Assembly (NCBI GenBank): GCA_020344015.1
Contig: CP070812.1
Location: 3,860,514-3,917,127 of the forward strand
DNA: 56,614 bases
DNA from: Gemmatimonadota bacterium
GTDB lineage: Bacteria; Gemmatimonadota; Gemmatimonadetes; Palauibacterales; KS3-K002
Direction: 5' to 3'
This document shows positions 18,081 through 25,376 of the stretch, piece after piece. Under the pieces are notes generated by a model. The model ran no database searches. It was not told where the DNA came from and worked only from the letters and a program-made list of their open reading frames with translations. The stretch's first letter is position 1. Each line of letters begins with the position of its first letter. A program made the position numbers and the translations under genes.

Positions 18081-18692
18081 GTGAACGGGAAGGGTCACTG
18101 GGAGCGGATTTACACGACGAATGCACCGAATGAGGTCTCCTGGTTTCAAGCCAAGCCGGAGACCTCGCTGCGGATGATCGAGGCATCGGGCGTCGGACGC
18201 GACGGGCTGATAATAGATGTCGGCGGCGGCGCCTCGACCCTCGTCGACTATCTTCTCGACGCCGGCTACAAGAACGTGAGCGTCCTCGATTGGGCACGTG
18301 GCGGCACGGAGCAGGCCCGGGCACGGCTGGGGTCACGCGCCGACGAGGTGGAGTGGTTTGAGGCCGACATCACCCGCTTCGAAGCGCCACACAGGTGGGA
18401 TCTCTGGCACGACCGGGCGGTCTTTCATTTTCTCACGGACGCCGCCGACCGGGCAGCCTATCGTGCAAACTTGTTCCGCTGTGTGGCGTCGGGTGGTCAG
18501 GTGGTTATCGCGACGTTCGGGCCGGAGGGACCGAGGCGCTGCTCCGGGCTCGACGTAGTACGTTACAGCCCGGACTCTCTGGCGGCCGAGTTCGGTGCCG
18601 GGCTCACGCTGGTCGAGAGCGCGGCCGAGCTACACCGAACACCCAAGGGCGCGGTCCAGGCCTTCAACTACTGCCGCTTCCGGCTGACGTAG
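18081..18692 (+). CDS. Class I SAM-dependent methyltransferase
   Basis: This 203-residue cytoplasmic protein starts at a GTG. HWERIYTTNAPNEVSWFQ precedes SAM motif I DVGGGAS (46-52). VLDWA is the ribose-binding acidic strand end, and FEADIT and HDRAVFHFL follow in order. The opening WERIY...EVSW is typical of a TPMT-like subgroup often annotated only as methyltransferase. The substrate is unknown. It lies 45 bp after the phosphatase on the same strand and may be the third gene of that operon. Confidence 0.8.
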   Translation: MNGKGHWERIYTTNAPNEVSWFQAKPETSLRMIEASGVGRDGLIIDVGGGASTLVDYLLDAGYKNVSVLDWARGGTEQARARLGSRADEVEWFEADITRFEAPHRWDLWHDRAVFHFLTDAADRAAYRANLFRCVASGGQVVIATFGPEGPRRCSGLDVVRYSPDSLAAEFGAGLTLVESAAELHRTPKGAVQAFNYCRFRLT

Positions 18693-18696
18693 GTTG

Positions 18697-18801
18697 GGCG
18701 TCGGGATGGGTCGCCTCGCTCCGGCCTCCCCCGCGCTCGCGGCTGCGCCGCGATCGCGTGGTCGCTAACCCCAGCTCCGCTCGACGACCCGTCCCGACGC
18801 C
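18697..18801. repeat. Imperfect 17-bp inverted repeat with a GC-rich 71-nt centre
   Basis: GGCGTCGGGATGGGTCG (18697-18713) is the reverse complement of CGACCCGTCCCGACGCC (18785-18801) with one mismatch. The centre is rich in CGCGCTCGCGGCTGCGCC-like palindromic words. It begins 5 bp after the methyltransferase stop, so it may be a structured transcript end or a dispersed palindromic element. Confidence 0.6.
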
Positions 18802-18968
18802 GGCAGCCCTTGGGTGAGCGCCGGCGGTCACCAGCCTCGATCCAACCCGTAGCGAGCACGGTCTAGCCGCCAACCCTGGCCCAGGGACGGACTATCCAAA
18901 GGTGTGGGAGGGCCCGGCGAGCGGCTGGGCCGGGGCCGTCAGCAGGCAGCTTGACCCACAGTTCCGGG

Positions 18969-18985
18969 TGTCCGATTTTGGGACA
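18969..18985. promoter_or_regulatory. TGTCC-N7-GGACA dyad, candidate enhancer for the NtrC-type regulator
   Basis: The dyad TGTCCGATTTTGGGACA lies about 95 bp upstream of a sigma-54-like promoter. That is the distance at which bacterial enhancer-binding proteins usually sit. The operon downstream encodes such a regulator, so autoregulation is a reasonable inference. Only one copy is seen. Confidence 0.45.
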
Positions 18986-19079
18986 GACAGATCCCACAGG
19001 CAGACACCGGGCGGCGAGTCCGGGGCCCCGATATCCCGGTATCTCTTGCGCTCCCGGGCGCTGCGGGGCGGCCCCGTCG

Positions 19080-19095
19080 TGGCACGGATCTTCCC
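19080..19095 (+). promoter_or_regulatory. Candidate sigma-54 promoter for the MacA-like/ABC/two-component operon
   Basis: TGGCACG-GATC-TTCCC matches the -24 element (TGGCACG) perfectly with correct spacing to a -12 element, but the -12 reads TTCC instead of TTGC. It lies 67 bp before the adaptor gene. The mismatch at the usually conserved GC keeps confidence moderate. Confidence 0.45.
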
Positions 19096-19161
19096 CCTAC
19101 GAATCCGAGCGAGGGTTTGATCCGTATAAGGGACTGAGGGCATAAGTCTCACCTCACAGGG

Positions 19162-20418
19162 GTGATTTCATTGGATATCAAGCGGGAGCCGCGGCCGAAA
19201 GCCAAGCGGTGGGTTTACCTCGGCGTCGGGATCGCCGCGGTCGTCGCGATCACGGTAGCACTGGGCCGGTTGGGACCCGCCGCCCCTGGCGTTGACCGGT
19301 CGAACGTCTGGACCGACGTGGTCAAGCGGGGCGAGATGGTGCGTCAGGTCCGTGGCCCGGGGAACCTGGTCTCGGAACAGGTGCGCTATATCGCATCGCT
19401 GACGGCTGGGCGCGTCGAGCGCCGGCTGGTGGAGCCCGGAGCCGAGGTGGATAGCGCCACCGTGCTGCTGGAGCTCAGTAACCCCGACGTCGAGATCCAG
19501 GCGCTGGACGCGCAGCGCCAGCTGACGGCGGAAGAGGCGCGCCTCGTCGATCTGAGGACCCAGCTGGAAAACCAGCGATTGAGCCAAGAAGGGCTGGTGG
19601 CGACGGTACGCACCCAGTACTTGGAGGCGATGCGGAACGTCTCCCGGGATGAAGAGCTGGCGGAACGCGGCCTGCTCTCGGACATCGACCTGCAGAACTC
19701 GCGCGACAGGGCAGAGGAACTGGAGAAGCGGCTGGAGGTCGAGCGGCAGCGGCTGGCCGTGATGACGGACGCCCGGGAGACCCAGCTGGCGGCGCAGCGC
19801 GCTCAGGTCGAGCGACTGCGCTCCATCGCCGTGTTCAAAGAGAACCTCGTCGAATCGATGAAGGTAGTGGCCGGCGTATCGGGCGTGCTGGCCGACCTCC
19901 CGTTGGAACCCGGCCAGTGGGTGAGGCCTGGGGACGAACTCGCCCGAATCGTCCAGCCGGGCCGGCTGCGGGCGGAAGTGCGGATCCCGGAGACCCAGGC
20001 ACGCGACGTGGCGATCGGGCAGCTGGCGCTGATCGACACGCGGCCCGACACCATTCGGGGGCGAGTGATCCGCATCGATCCCGCGGTGGCGGGCGGTAGT
20101 GTGACCGTCGATGTGCGCCTTGAGGGCGAGTTGCCGAAAGAAGCACGTCCGGACTTGAGCATTGACGGGACTATCGAGATCGAGCGACTGACCGACGTGC
20201 TTTACGTGTCGCGCCCGACCTATGGGCAGCCGAACAGCTTGGTTGGGCTGTTCAAGGTCGTCGAGGATGGAGACGCCGCCGTGCGCGTCCCGGTGCGGTT
20301 GGGCCGCGCATCGGTGAATACGATAGAGATCATTGAGGGCTTGTTGGAGGGTGACGAAGTAATCGTGAGCGACATGTCCAATTGGGACGAGTACGACCGC
20401 GTACGGCTCCGGGGATGA
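19162..20418 (+). CDS. HlyD/MacA-type periplasmic adaptor (membrane fusion) protein
   Basis: The 418-residue protein has an N-terminal membrane anchor (about 17-35), a split lipoyl/barrel-sandwich domain (VRQVRGPGNLVSE, GRVERRLVEPGAEV), and a long coiled-coil hairpin (about 105-225, Glu/Arg/Gln-rich). A beta-barrel with PGQWVRPGDELARIV and a membrane-proximal domain follow. Such adaptors link an inner-membrane pump to an outer-membrane channel. GTG 19162 is used; TTG 19171 has a better-spaced AGGGGTG. The ABC ATPase follows 27 bp downstream, but no MacB/FtsX permease is adjacent. Confidence 0.88.
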   Translation: MISLDIKREPRPKAKRWVYLGVGIAAVVAITVALGRLGPAAPGVDRSNVWTDVVKRGEMVRQVRGPGNLVSEQVRYIASLTAGRVERRLVEPGAEVDSATVLLELSNPDVEIQALDAQRQLTAEEARLVDLRTQLENQRLSQEGLVATVRTQYLEAMRNVSRDEELAERGLLSDIDLQNSRDRAEELEKRLEVERQRLAVMTDARETQLAAQRAQVERLRSIAVFKENLVESMKVVAGVSGVLADLPLEPGQWVRPGDELARIVQPGRLRAEVRIPETQARDVAIGQLALIDTRPDTIRGRVIRIDPAVAGGSVTVDVRLEGELPKEARPDLSIDGTIEIERLTDVLYVSRPTYGQPNSLVGLFKVVEDGDAAVRVPVRLGRASVNTIEIIEGLLEGDEVIVSDMSNWDEYDRVRLRG

Positions 20419-20445
20419 ACTCGAAACGAGAGTGGAAACAGAACA

Positions 20446-21183
20446 ATGGCTAGTCAGAATGGCAGTTCCCTGATCCGGCTGGACGGAGTGGGCAAAGTCT
20501 TCTATACCGAAGAGCTGGAGACGCACGCACTGGACGACATTCACCTGGAAATCCAGAATGGGGAGTACGTGGCCATCGCGGGCCCTTCGGGCTGCGGCAA
20601 GACCACGTTGCTATCGATCCTCGGACTGCTGGATACACCGACGTCCGGTGACTACACGCTCGACGGCGAGCCGGTGGCGAGCCTAACAGCATCGCAGCGC
20701 GCACGGATCCGCAACCAGCACATCGGTTTCATCTTCCAGGCATTTAACCTGATCGGCGATCTGACGGTGTACGAGAACGTCGAGCTGCCGCTGACCTATC
20801 GTGGCATGCCGTCGGCCGAGCGAAAGCAGCGGGTCCACGATGCGTTGGAGCGCGTCGGGATGGCGCACCGGATCAATCACTACCCAGCTCAGCTCTCAGG
20901 CGGCCAGCAGCAGCGCGTTGCGGTCGCGCGGGCGCTAGTCGGCCAGCCCTCCATTCTGCTTGCCGACGAGCCGACCGGTAACCTGGACTCGAAGAATGGC
21001 AACGCGGTGATGGATCTGCTCCGCGAGCTCCACGGTGAAGGCTCGACGATCTGCATGGTGACGCACGACCCGCGCTACGCACACTATGCCGATCGCACCC
21101 TCAACCTCTTCGACGGGCAGATCGTCAGCGAGGCGAACGGCGAGAAGCTGAGGGAGCTGGAAGAGAGCGGCTTTGACGTTTGA
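20446..21183 (+). CDS. ABC transporter ATP-binding protein (MacB/LolD type)
   Basis: The 245-residue ATPase contains Walker A GPSGCGKTT (46-54), signature LSGGQ (150-154) and Walker B/D-loop LADEPTGNLDS (Asp174, Glu175). The type VII (MacB/LolD/FtsE) subfamily is indicated by the overall pattern and the adaptor partner. It would power mechanotransmission-type export of lipoprotein, peptide or toxic compound substrates. The permease subunit expected directly after it is absent. The next 190 bp hold a non-coding repeat, then regulators. It could pair with a distant ADOP-type permease, such as the one starting at 55839. Confidence 0.93.
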   Translation: MASQNGSSLIRLDGVGKVFYTEELETHALDDIHLEIQNGEYVAIAGPSGCGKTTLLSILGLLDTPTSGDYTLDGEPVASLTASQRARIRNQHIGFIFQAFNLIGDLTVYENVELPLTYRGMPSAERKQRVHDALERVGMAHRINHYPAQLSGGQQQRVAVARALVGQPSILLADEPTGNLDSKNGNAVMDLLRELHGEGSTICMVTHDPRYAHYADRTLNLFDGQIVSEANGEKLRELEESGFDV

Positions 21184-21190
21184 AGAGCTC

Positions 21191-21368
21191 GGCATTCGAC
21201 AGACTACAATCGTCGGCCGATGTCCGGCTTTCTTTCAAGGATCGACCCTCGATGCCCGACGCTCAAAAGACAGCGCCGAACATCGGGGGTCGATTGTCGA
21301 ACGTCGAACGCTGAGAGGTGAGCCGACCATCGAGAGTCGGCTGTTGCCTGTCCAATGTCGAAATCTCC
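21191..21368. repeat. Dispersed non-coding repeat, copy 1 (CATTCGACAG...TGTCGAA family)
   Basis: It begins CATTCGACAGACTAC (21193-21207) and is filled with permutations of GTCGAACGTCGAA, CGATTGTCGAACG and AGTCGGCTGTTGCC, ending TGTCCAATGTCGAAA. A second copy between 30843 and 30999 shares 14 of 15 bases at its left end and the same internal words. It sits between the ABC ATPase and the regulator gene, where a permease would be expected. Confidence 0.65.
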
Positions 21369-21377
21369 CGAGAGAGT

Positions 21378-22760
21378 ATGTCACCCATCACTGAACCATT
21401 GGCCAGCTACCGCGTACTCATCGCCGACGACCAGCCCGACGTGCTGCAGGCTCTCCGCCTGCTGCTGAAAGGTGAAGGTTTCGAGATCGAGACCGCCAGC
21501 TCGCCGGCCGGCGTCCTCTCGGCAGTTGAGGCGCAGGACTTCGACGCCGTACTCCTCGACCTCAACTACAGCCGCGATACGACTTCGGGCCGCGAGGGTC
21601 TCGATCTGCTGGCCTCGATCCAACTGCTCGACGACACTTTACCTGTAATCGTGATGACCGCCTGGGCCAGTGTGGAAACGGCGGTGGAGGCGATGCAACG
21701 CGGCGCCCGCGACTACGTGCAGAAGCCGTGGGACAACGCGCGGTTGCTCGCCACACTACGTACGCAGGTGGAGCTGGGGCGGGCGCTGCGCAAAGGTCAA
21801 CGTCTGGAGCACGAGAACCTGCGGCTACGAGAGCAGGAACTGCCCGGGCTGATCGCCGAGTCGCGGGTCATGGAGCCGGTGCTGGAAATCATGGAGCGGG
21901 TCGCCGCCTCGGATGCCAACGTTCTGATCAGCGGCGAACATGGGACCGGCAAGGATGTGGTGGCGCGTTGCCTGCACGCCGCCTCCGATCGGGCGGCCAA
22001 GCCGCTGGTTACGGTAAACGCCGGCGGCATCTCGGAGACGCTATTCGCGAGCGAATTGTTCGGGCATGTAAAGGGTGCGTTTACCGACGCCAAGTCCGAC
22101 CGCATCGGCTGTTTCGAGCTGGCACATAGCGGAACGCTCTTTCTGGATGAAATCGCCAACGTACCCGTCCAGCAGCAGGCTAAGCTGTTGCGTGTGCTCG
22201 AGACCGGCGAACTACAGCGCGTCGGTTCATCGAAGACACGACAGGTAGATGTCCGGCTCCTATCAGCCACGAACGCGAACATTTTCGAAGAGGTCGCCGA
22301 GGGGCGGTTCCGAGAGGACCTTCTATACCGGCTCAACACGGTGGAGATCGAGCTACCACCGCTGCGCGATCGGCGCGAGGATATTCCCCTGCTGGCCAGG
22401 AACTTCCTCCTGCGGATGGCCGAGCGGTATCGCAAGCCCGTCGAGCGCTTCGAGGCCGACGCGATGCAGGCGTTGCTGGAGCATACGTGGCCGGGCAACG
22501 TGCGTGAGCTCGAGCACGTGATCGAGCGTGCCGTCCTGATGGCACGCGGAGCGTCGATCCGTGCTGCGGATCTGGGGCTGCGGTCGAGAAGCGATGGCGC
22601 CGCGCCGCTCGAGGAGATGAAATTGGAGGAAGCGGAGCGTTATCTTATCCAGAGGGCGCTCGAGCGTCACGGCGGCAATGTGAGCCAGGCGGCGGCGGCG
22701 CTCGGACTCAGCCGCAGCGCCCTATACCGGCGCCTTCAGCGCTACGACCTGCCACACTAG
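21378..22760 (+). CDS. NtrC-family sigma-54-dependent response regulator
   Basis: The 460-residue protein from ATG 21378 has a receiver domain (about 10-130; acidic pair Asp17-18, phosphoacceptor Asp61, Lys116). An AAA+ domain follows (Walker A GEHGTGKD at 186-193, LFLDEIANVP Walker B) with a sigma-54 contact loop reading GAFTDA (233-238) instead of GAFTGA. A C-terminal Fis-type HTH (GNVSQAAAALGLSRSALYRRL) ends it. It activates sigma-54 promoters when phosphorylated by the kinase encoded 14 bp downstream, probably including the promoter upstream of the adaptor gene. An upstream in-frame ATG at 21318 lies in repeat sequence and is rejected. Confidence 0.93.
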   Translation: MSPITEPLASYRVLIADDQPDVLQALRLLLKGEGFEIETASSPAGVLSAVEAQDFDAVLLDLNYSRDTTSGREGLDLLASIQLLDDTLPVIVMTAWASVETAVEAMQRGARDYVQKPWDNARLLATLRTQVELGRALRKGQRLEHENLRLREQELPGLIAESRVMEPVLEIMERVAASDANVLISGEHGTGKDVVARCLHAASDRAAKPLVTVNAGGISETLFASELFGHVKGAFTDAKSDRIGCFELAHSGTLFLDEIANVPVQQQAKLLRVLETGELQRVGSSKTRQVDVRLLSATNANIFEEVAEGRFREDLLYRLNTVEIELPPLRDRREDIPLLARNFLLRMAERYRKPVERFEADAMQALLEHTWPGNVRELEHVIERAVLMARGASIRAADLGLRSRSDGAAPLEEMKLEEAERYLIQRALERHGGNVSQAAAALGLSRSALYRRLQRYDLPH

Positions 22761-22774
22761 AGTAGAAACTGCGG

Positions 22775-24091
22775 ATGATCAGATTGCGCCACGAACAGCG
22801 CATACTCGTTATGACGCTGATCGCCGGGCTGCCCGGTACGCTCGTGGCGACGATTCTGCTCTGGATCGGTGACTTCTCGACCAAGGTCCAGTGGACCTTC
22901 ACGCTGTTGGTGGCATCGATCTGGCTGGGCTACGCGTTCGCGGTGAGGGAGCGCGTCATCCGGCCTCTGCAGACGCTGTCGAACATGCTCGCCGGTTTGC
23001 GCGAGGGTGACTACTCCATCAGGGCGAGACGCAGTAATCCAAGAGGACCGCTTGGGCTTGCCATGCTGGAGGCGAACATCCTAGGCGAAACGCTTCGCGA
23101 GCAACGGCTCGGGGCCTTGGAGGCGACGGCGCTCTTGCGCCGCGTGATGGAGGAGATCGATGTCGCGGTCTTCGCTTTCGATGCAGCAGGCCGACTGAGG
23201 CTCGCGAATCGAGCCGCCGAGCGTCTGCTGGACCAGCCGCTGGAAAGGCTGATCGGCCGCGACGCGGGTTCGCTCGGCCTCTCGCGACCTCTGGAAGAGA
23301 GTCCCGGGACCATGGACCTGACCTTCCAAGGCCGCCTGGGGCGCTGGGACGTGCGGCAGACGACGTTCCGTCAGGGCGGTGTGCCTCACCGGCTGTTGGT
23401 GCTGGCCGACCTCAGCCAGGCGCTGCGCCAGGAGGAGCGCCAGGCTTGGAAGCGCCTGATCCGCGTGTTGAGCCACGAGATCAATAACTCGCTGGCCCCG
23501 ATCAAGTCGACGGCGGAGAGCCTGCTGAACCTGACGCGGCGCCGGCCGCGACCCGCCGACCTGGACGAGGACGTGGAGCAGGGCCTCAAGGTGATCGCCG
23601 GCCGCTCCGAGGCGTTGAGCCGCTTCATGGCCTCGTACGCCGACCTGGCGCGGCTGCCGCCGCCGGTGCCCGGTCCGGTGGAGGTTGGGGCCTGGGTGCG
23701 ACGAGTCGCCGAGCTGGAGACGCGCCTGCCAGTAGCCGTCTGTGGCGGCCCCGACGTGACGGTCGTCGCCGATGGAGATCAGCTAGACCAGCTGCTCATC
23801 AACCTCGTTCGCAACGGGGTCGATGCGGCGCTCGAGACGGGTGGCAGCGTGGAGGTCGGCTGGCAACGCGACGATGGCAAGCTGGAGGTATGGGTGCGGG
23901 ATGAGGGTCCCGGGCTCTCCGACACCAAGAACCTCTTCGTCCCCTTCTACAGCACGCGGCCCGGTGGCTCGGGGATCGGCCTCGTGCTCAGCCGTCAGAT
24001 CGCCGAGGGCCATGGCGGCACCCTGGAGTTGCGGAACCGTAGCGACCGCAGCGGCTGCGTCGCCACACTGACGTTGCCGGACCGCAGCTAG
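22775..24091 (+). CDS. NtrB/NtrY-like membrane sensor histidine kinase
   Basis: The 438-residue kinase has two N-terminal transmembrane segments (about 9-30 and 38-56) with almost no periplasmic loop. A HAMP domain (60-110), a PAS-like domain (about 118-215) and a dimerisation domain with phospho-acceptor His234 (VLSHEINNSLAPI) follow. The HATPase domain (about 335-436) shows LLINLVRNGVDAA, DEGPGL and GSGIGLVLSRQIAEGHGG. The tiny periplasmic part suggests sensing in the membrane or through PAS. It is the cognate partner of the upstream regulator. Its end overlaps the convergent symporter gene by 4 bp. Confidence 0.93.
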   Translation: MIRLRHEQRILVMTLIAGLPGTLVATILLWIGDFSTKVQWTFTLLVASIWLGYAFAVRERVIRPLQTLSNMLAGLREGDYSIRARRSNPRGPLGLAMLEANILGETLREQRLGALEATALLRRVMEEIDVAVFAFDAAGRLRLANRAAERLLDQPLERLIGRDAGSLGLSRPLEESPGTMDLTFQGRLGRWDVRQTTFRQGGVPHRLLVLADLSQALRQEERQAWKRLIRVLSHEINNSLAPIKSTAESLLNLTRRRPRPADLDEDVEQGLKVIAGRSEALSRFMASYADLARLPPPVPGPVEVGAWVRRVAELETRLPVAVCGGPDVTVVADGDQLDQLLINLVRNGVDAALETGGSVEVGWQRDDGKLEVWVRDEGPGLSDTKNLFVPFYSTRPGGSGIGLVLSRQIAEGHGGTLELRNRSDRSGCVATLTLPDRS

Positions 24092-25305
24092 CCCGTCAGT
24101 ACTTCCTCCCCGTCCAGCTTGGCGACGATAACCGAACCGCAAGAATCGCTGAGCACGTTCACCGTGGTGCGGAACATGTCGAGGATCCGGTCCACCGCGA
24201 GGATGATCGCCACGCCCTCCAGCGGCAGTCCCACTGCGGCCAAAATGATCGACATCATCACAAGTCCGGACATCGGCACACTGGCAGCGCCGATCGACGC
24301 CAGCAGCGCCGTGACGACGATGATGAGCTGCTGGTCGAAGGAGAGTGCGAAACCGTAGACCTGCGCGATGAAGATTACGGCGACGCATTCGTAGAGCGCC
24401 GTACCATCCATGTTGACGGTCGCGCCAATCGGGAGTACGAAAGAGGCGATCTTTTCTGATACCTTCGAGTTATCGGTTACCGCCTCCATCGTGAGCGGCA
24501 GCGTCACGATGGTCGAGCAAGTGGAGAAGGCGGTCACCAGCGGCGGTGGCATCCCCTTGTAGTGTCGCCAGGGATTCTTACGCGTCACGAGATATACGAG
24601 CAGTGGCAGGGTGACGCTGGCGTGGATGAACAGTCCGATCAGGACGACGACGAAGTAGAAGCCGAGCGATCGGAAAGCCTCGAAGCCCGTCGTCGCCACT
24701 ATCGTGGCATTGATTCCGAACACGCCCAGCGGAGCCGACCAGATCACCAGCCGGGTCATCTTCATCATCGCCTGGAATGCCGCCTGGAAGAAGTCGCCCA
24801 GCTGCGTTTTGTGTGGCTCTTTGAGCTGCGTGATGAAGTAGCCGAACAGAATGCAGAAGAAGATGACCGGGAGAACGTCACCCTCGGCCAGCGACTGGAA
24901 CGGGTTTTCCGGGATGATCCGCAGTATGAGGTCCTTGACGCTCTGTTGCGCCGCCGGGATCTCAGTGACGGCCTCATCGAGCTGTATGGCCGACCCGACC
25001 CCGGGCCTGAAGATGTTCACCAGGATTTGGCCGGTCAGTATCGCCATCAGGCTGCTGGTGATGTAGTATGCGAAAGTCCTGGCGCCGAGCAGGCCCAGGT
25101 TCTTCCGCTCGCCGACGCTGACCACGGCCGCGGTCAGGGAAGTGATGATCAGCGGCATGATCGCCATGCGGAGGAGCCTGAGAAACACGTCGGACAGGGG
25201 CTCGGCGAGCGGCACGATCGCTTCGCCGAAGAGCTTGCCGGCGAGCATCCCGGCGAACAGGCCGACGAATATCCAGAAGGTCAGCGATCTGTAGGGGATC
25301 CTCAT
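24088..25305 (-). CDS. Dicarboxylate/amino acid:cation symporter (DAACS family)
   Basis: The 405-residue protein has about eight membrane spans and two re-entrant loops, as in GltP/DctA. ATVNMDGTALYECVA carries the NMDGT cation/substrate motif. The last helices contain SIGAASVPMSG and DRILDMFRTTVNVLSDS. It imports glutamate/aspartate or C4-dicarboxylates with Na+ or H+. The substrate cannot be decided from sequence alone. It converges on the histidine kinase gene. No sigma-54 site is seen upstream, which argues against it being a DctBD-type target of the neighbouring two-component system. Confidence 0.9.
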   Translation of the reverse strand: MRIPYRSLTFWIFVGLFAGMLAGKLFGEAIVPLAEPLSDVFLRLLRMAIMPLIITSLTAAVVSVGERKNLGLLGARTFAYYITSSLMAILTGQILVNIFRPGVGSAIQLDEAVTEIPAAQQSVKDLILRIIPENPFQSLAEGDVLPVIFFCILFGYFITQLKEPHKTQLGDFFQAAFQAMMKMTRLVIWSAPLGVFGINATIVATTGFEAFRSLGFYFVVVLIGLFIHASVTLPLLVYLVTRKNPWRHYKGMPPPLVTAFSTCSTIVTLPLTMEAVTDNSKVSEKIASFVLPIGATVNMDGTALYECVAVIFIAQVYGFALSFDQQLIIVVTALLASIGAASVPMSGLVMMSIILAAVGLPLEGVAIILAVDRILDMFRTTVNVLSDSCGSVIVAKLDGEEVLTG

Positions 25306-25376
25306 AGCCGGGTAATCTGCAGCGCCGTGGCCGGTAAGGAAAGCACCGGCGCTTCGAACCCACCGGGAGGTGAGCC

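Larger units (their letters stand above)
18693..19161. other. 469-bp non-coding region with a long inverted repeat and a control region
   Basis: No credible gene is present. The first third holds an imperfect 17-bp inverted repeat (18697-18713 with 18785-18801). The remainder contains a TGTCC-N7-GGACA dyad and a sigma-54-like -24/-12 element ahead of the MacA-like gene. No tRNA or riboswitch-like structure was recognised. Confidence 0.6.

Noticed and set aside
16924..18336. 470-codon minus-strand frame opposite the phosphatase
   Set aside because: Composition is Arg/His/Val-rich without motifs, and it is antisense to intact PPP motifs.
18693..19161. tRNA, riboswitch or small RNA in the gap before the MacA-like gene
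   Set aside because: No cloverleaf, T-loop or known aptamer core could be recognised; only the inverted repeat and promoter-like elements are supportable.
19168..20544. 458-codon minus-strand frame opposite the MacA-like gene
   Set aside because: Shadow of the adaptor coding sequence; the sense frame has signal anchor, coiled coil and operon context.
25306..25376. Possible sigma-54 promoter for the DAACS symporter, which would make the two-component pair DctBD-like
   Set aside because: No GG-N10-GC element with acceptable -24/-12 boxes upstream of the symporter on the minus strand.
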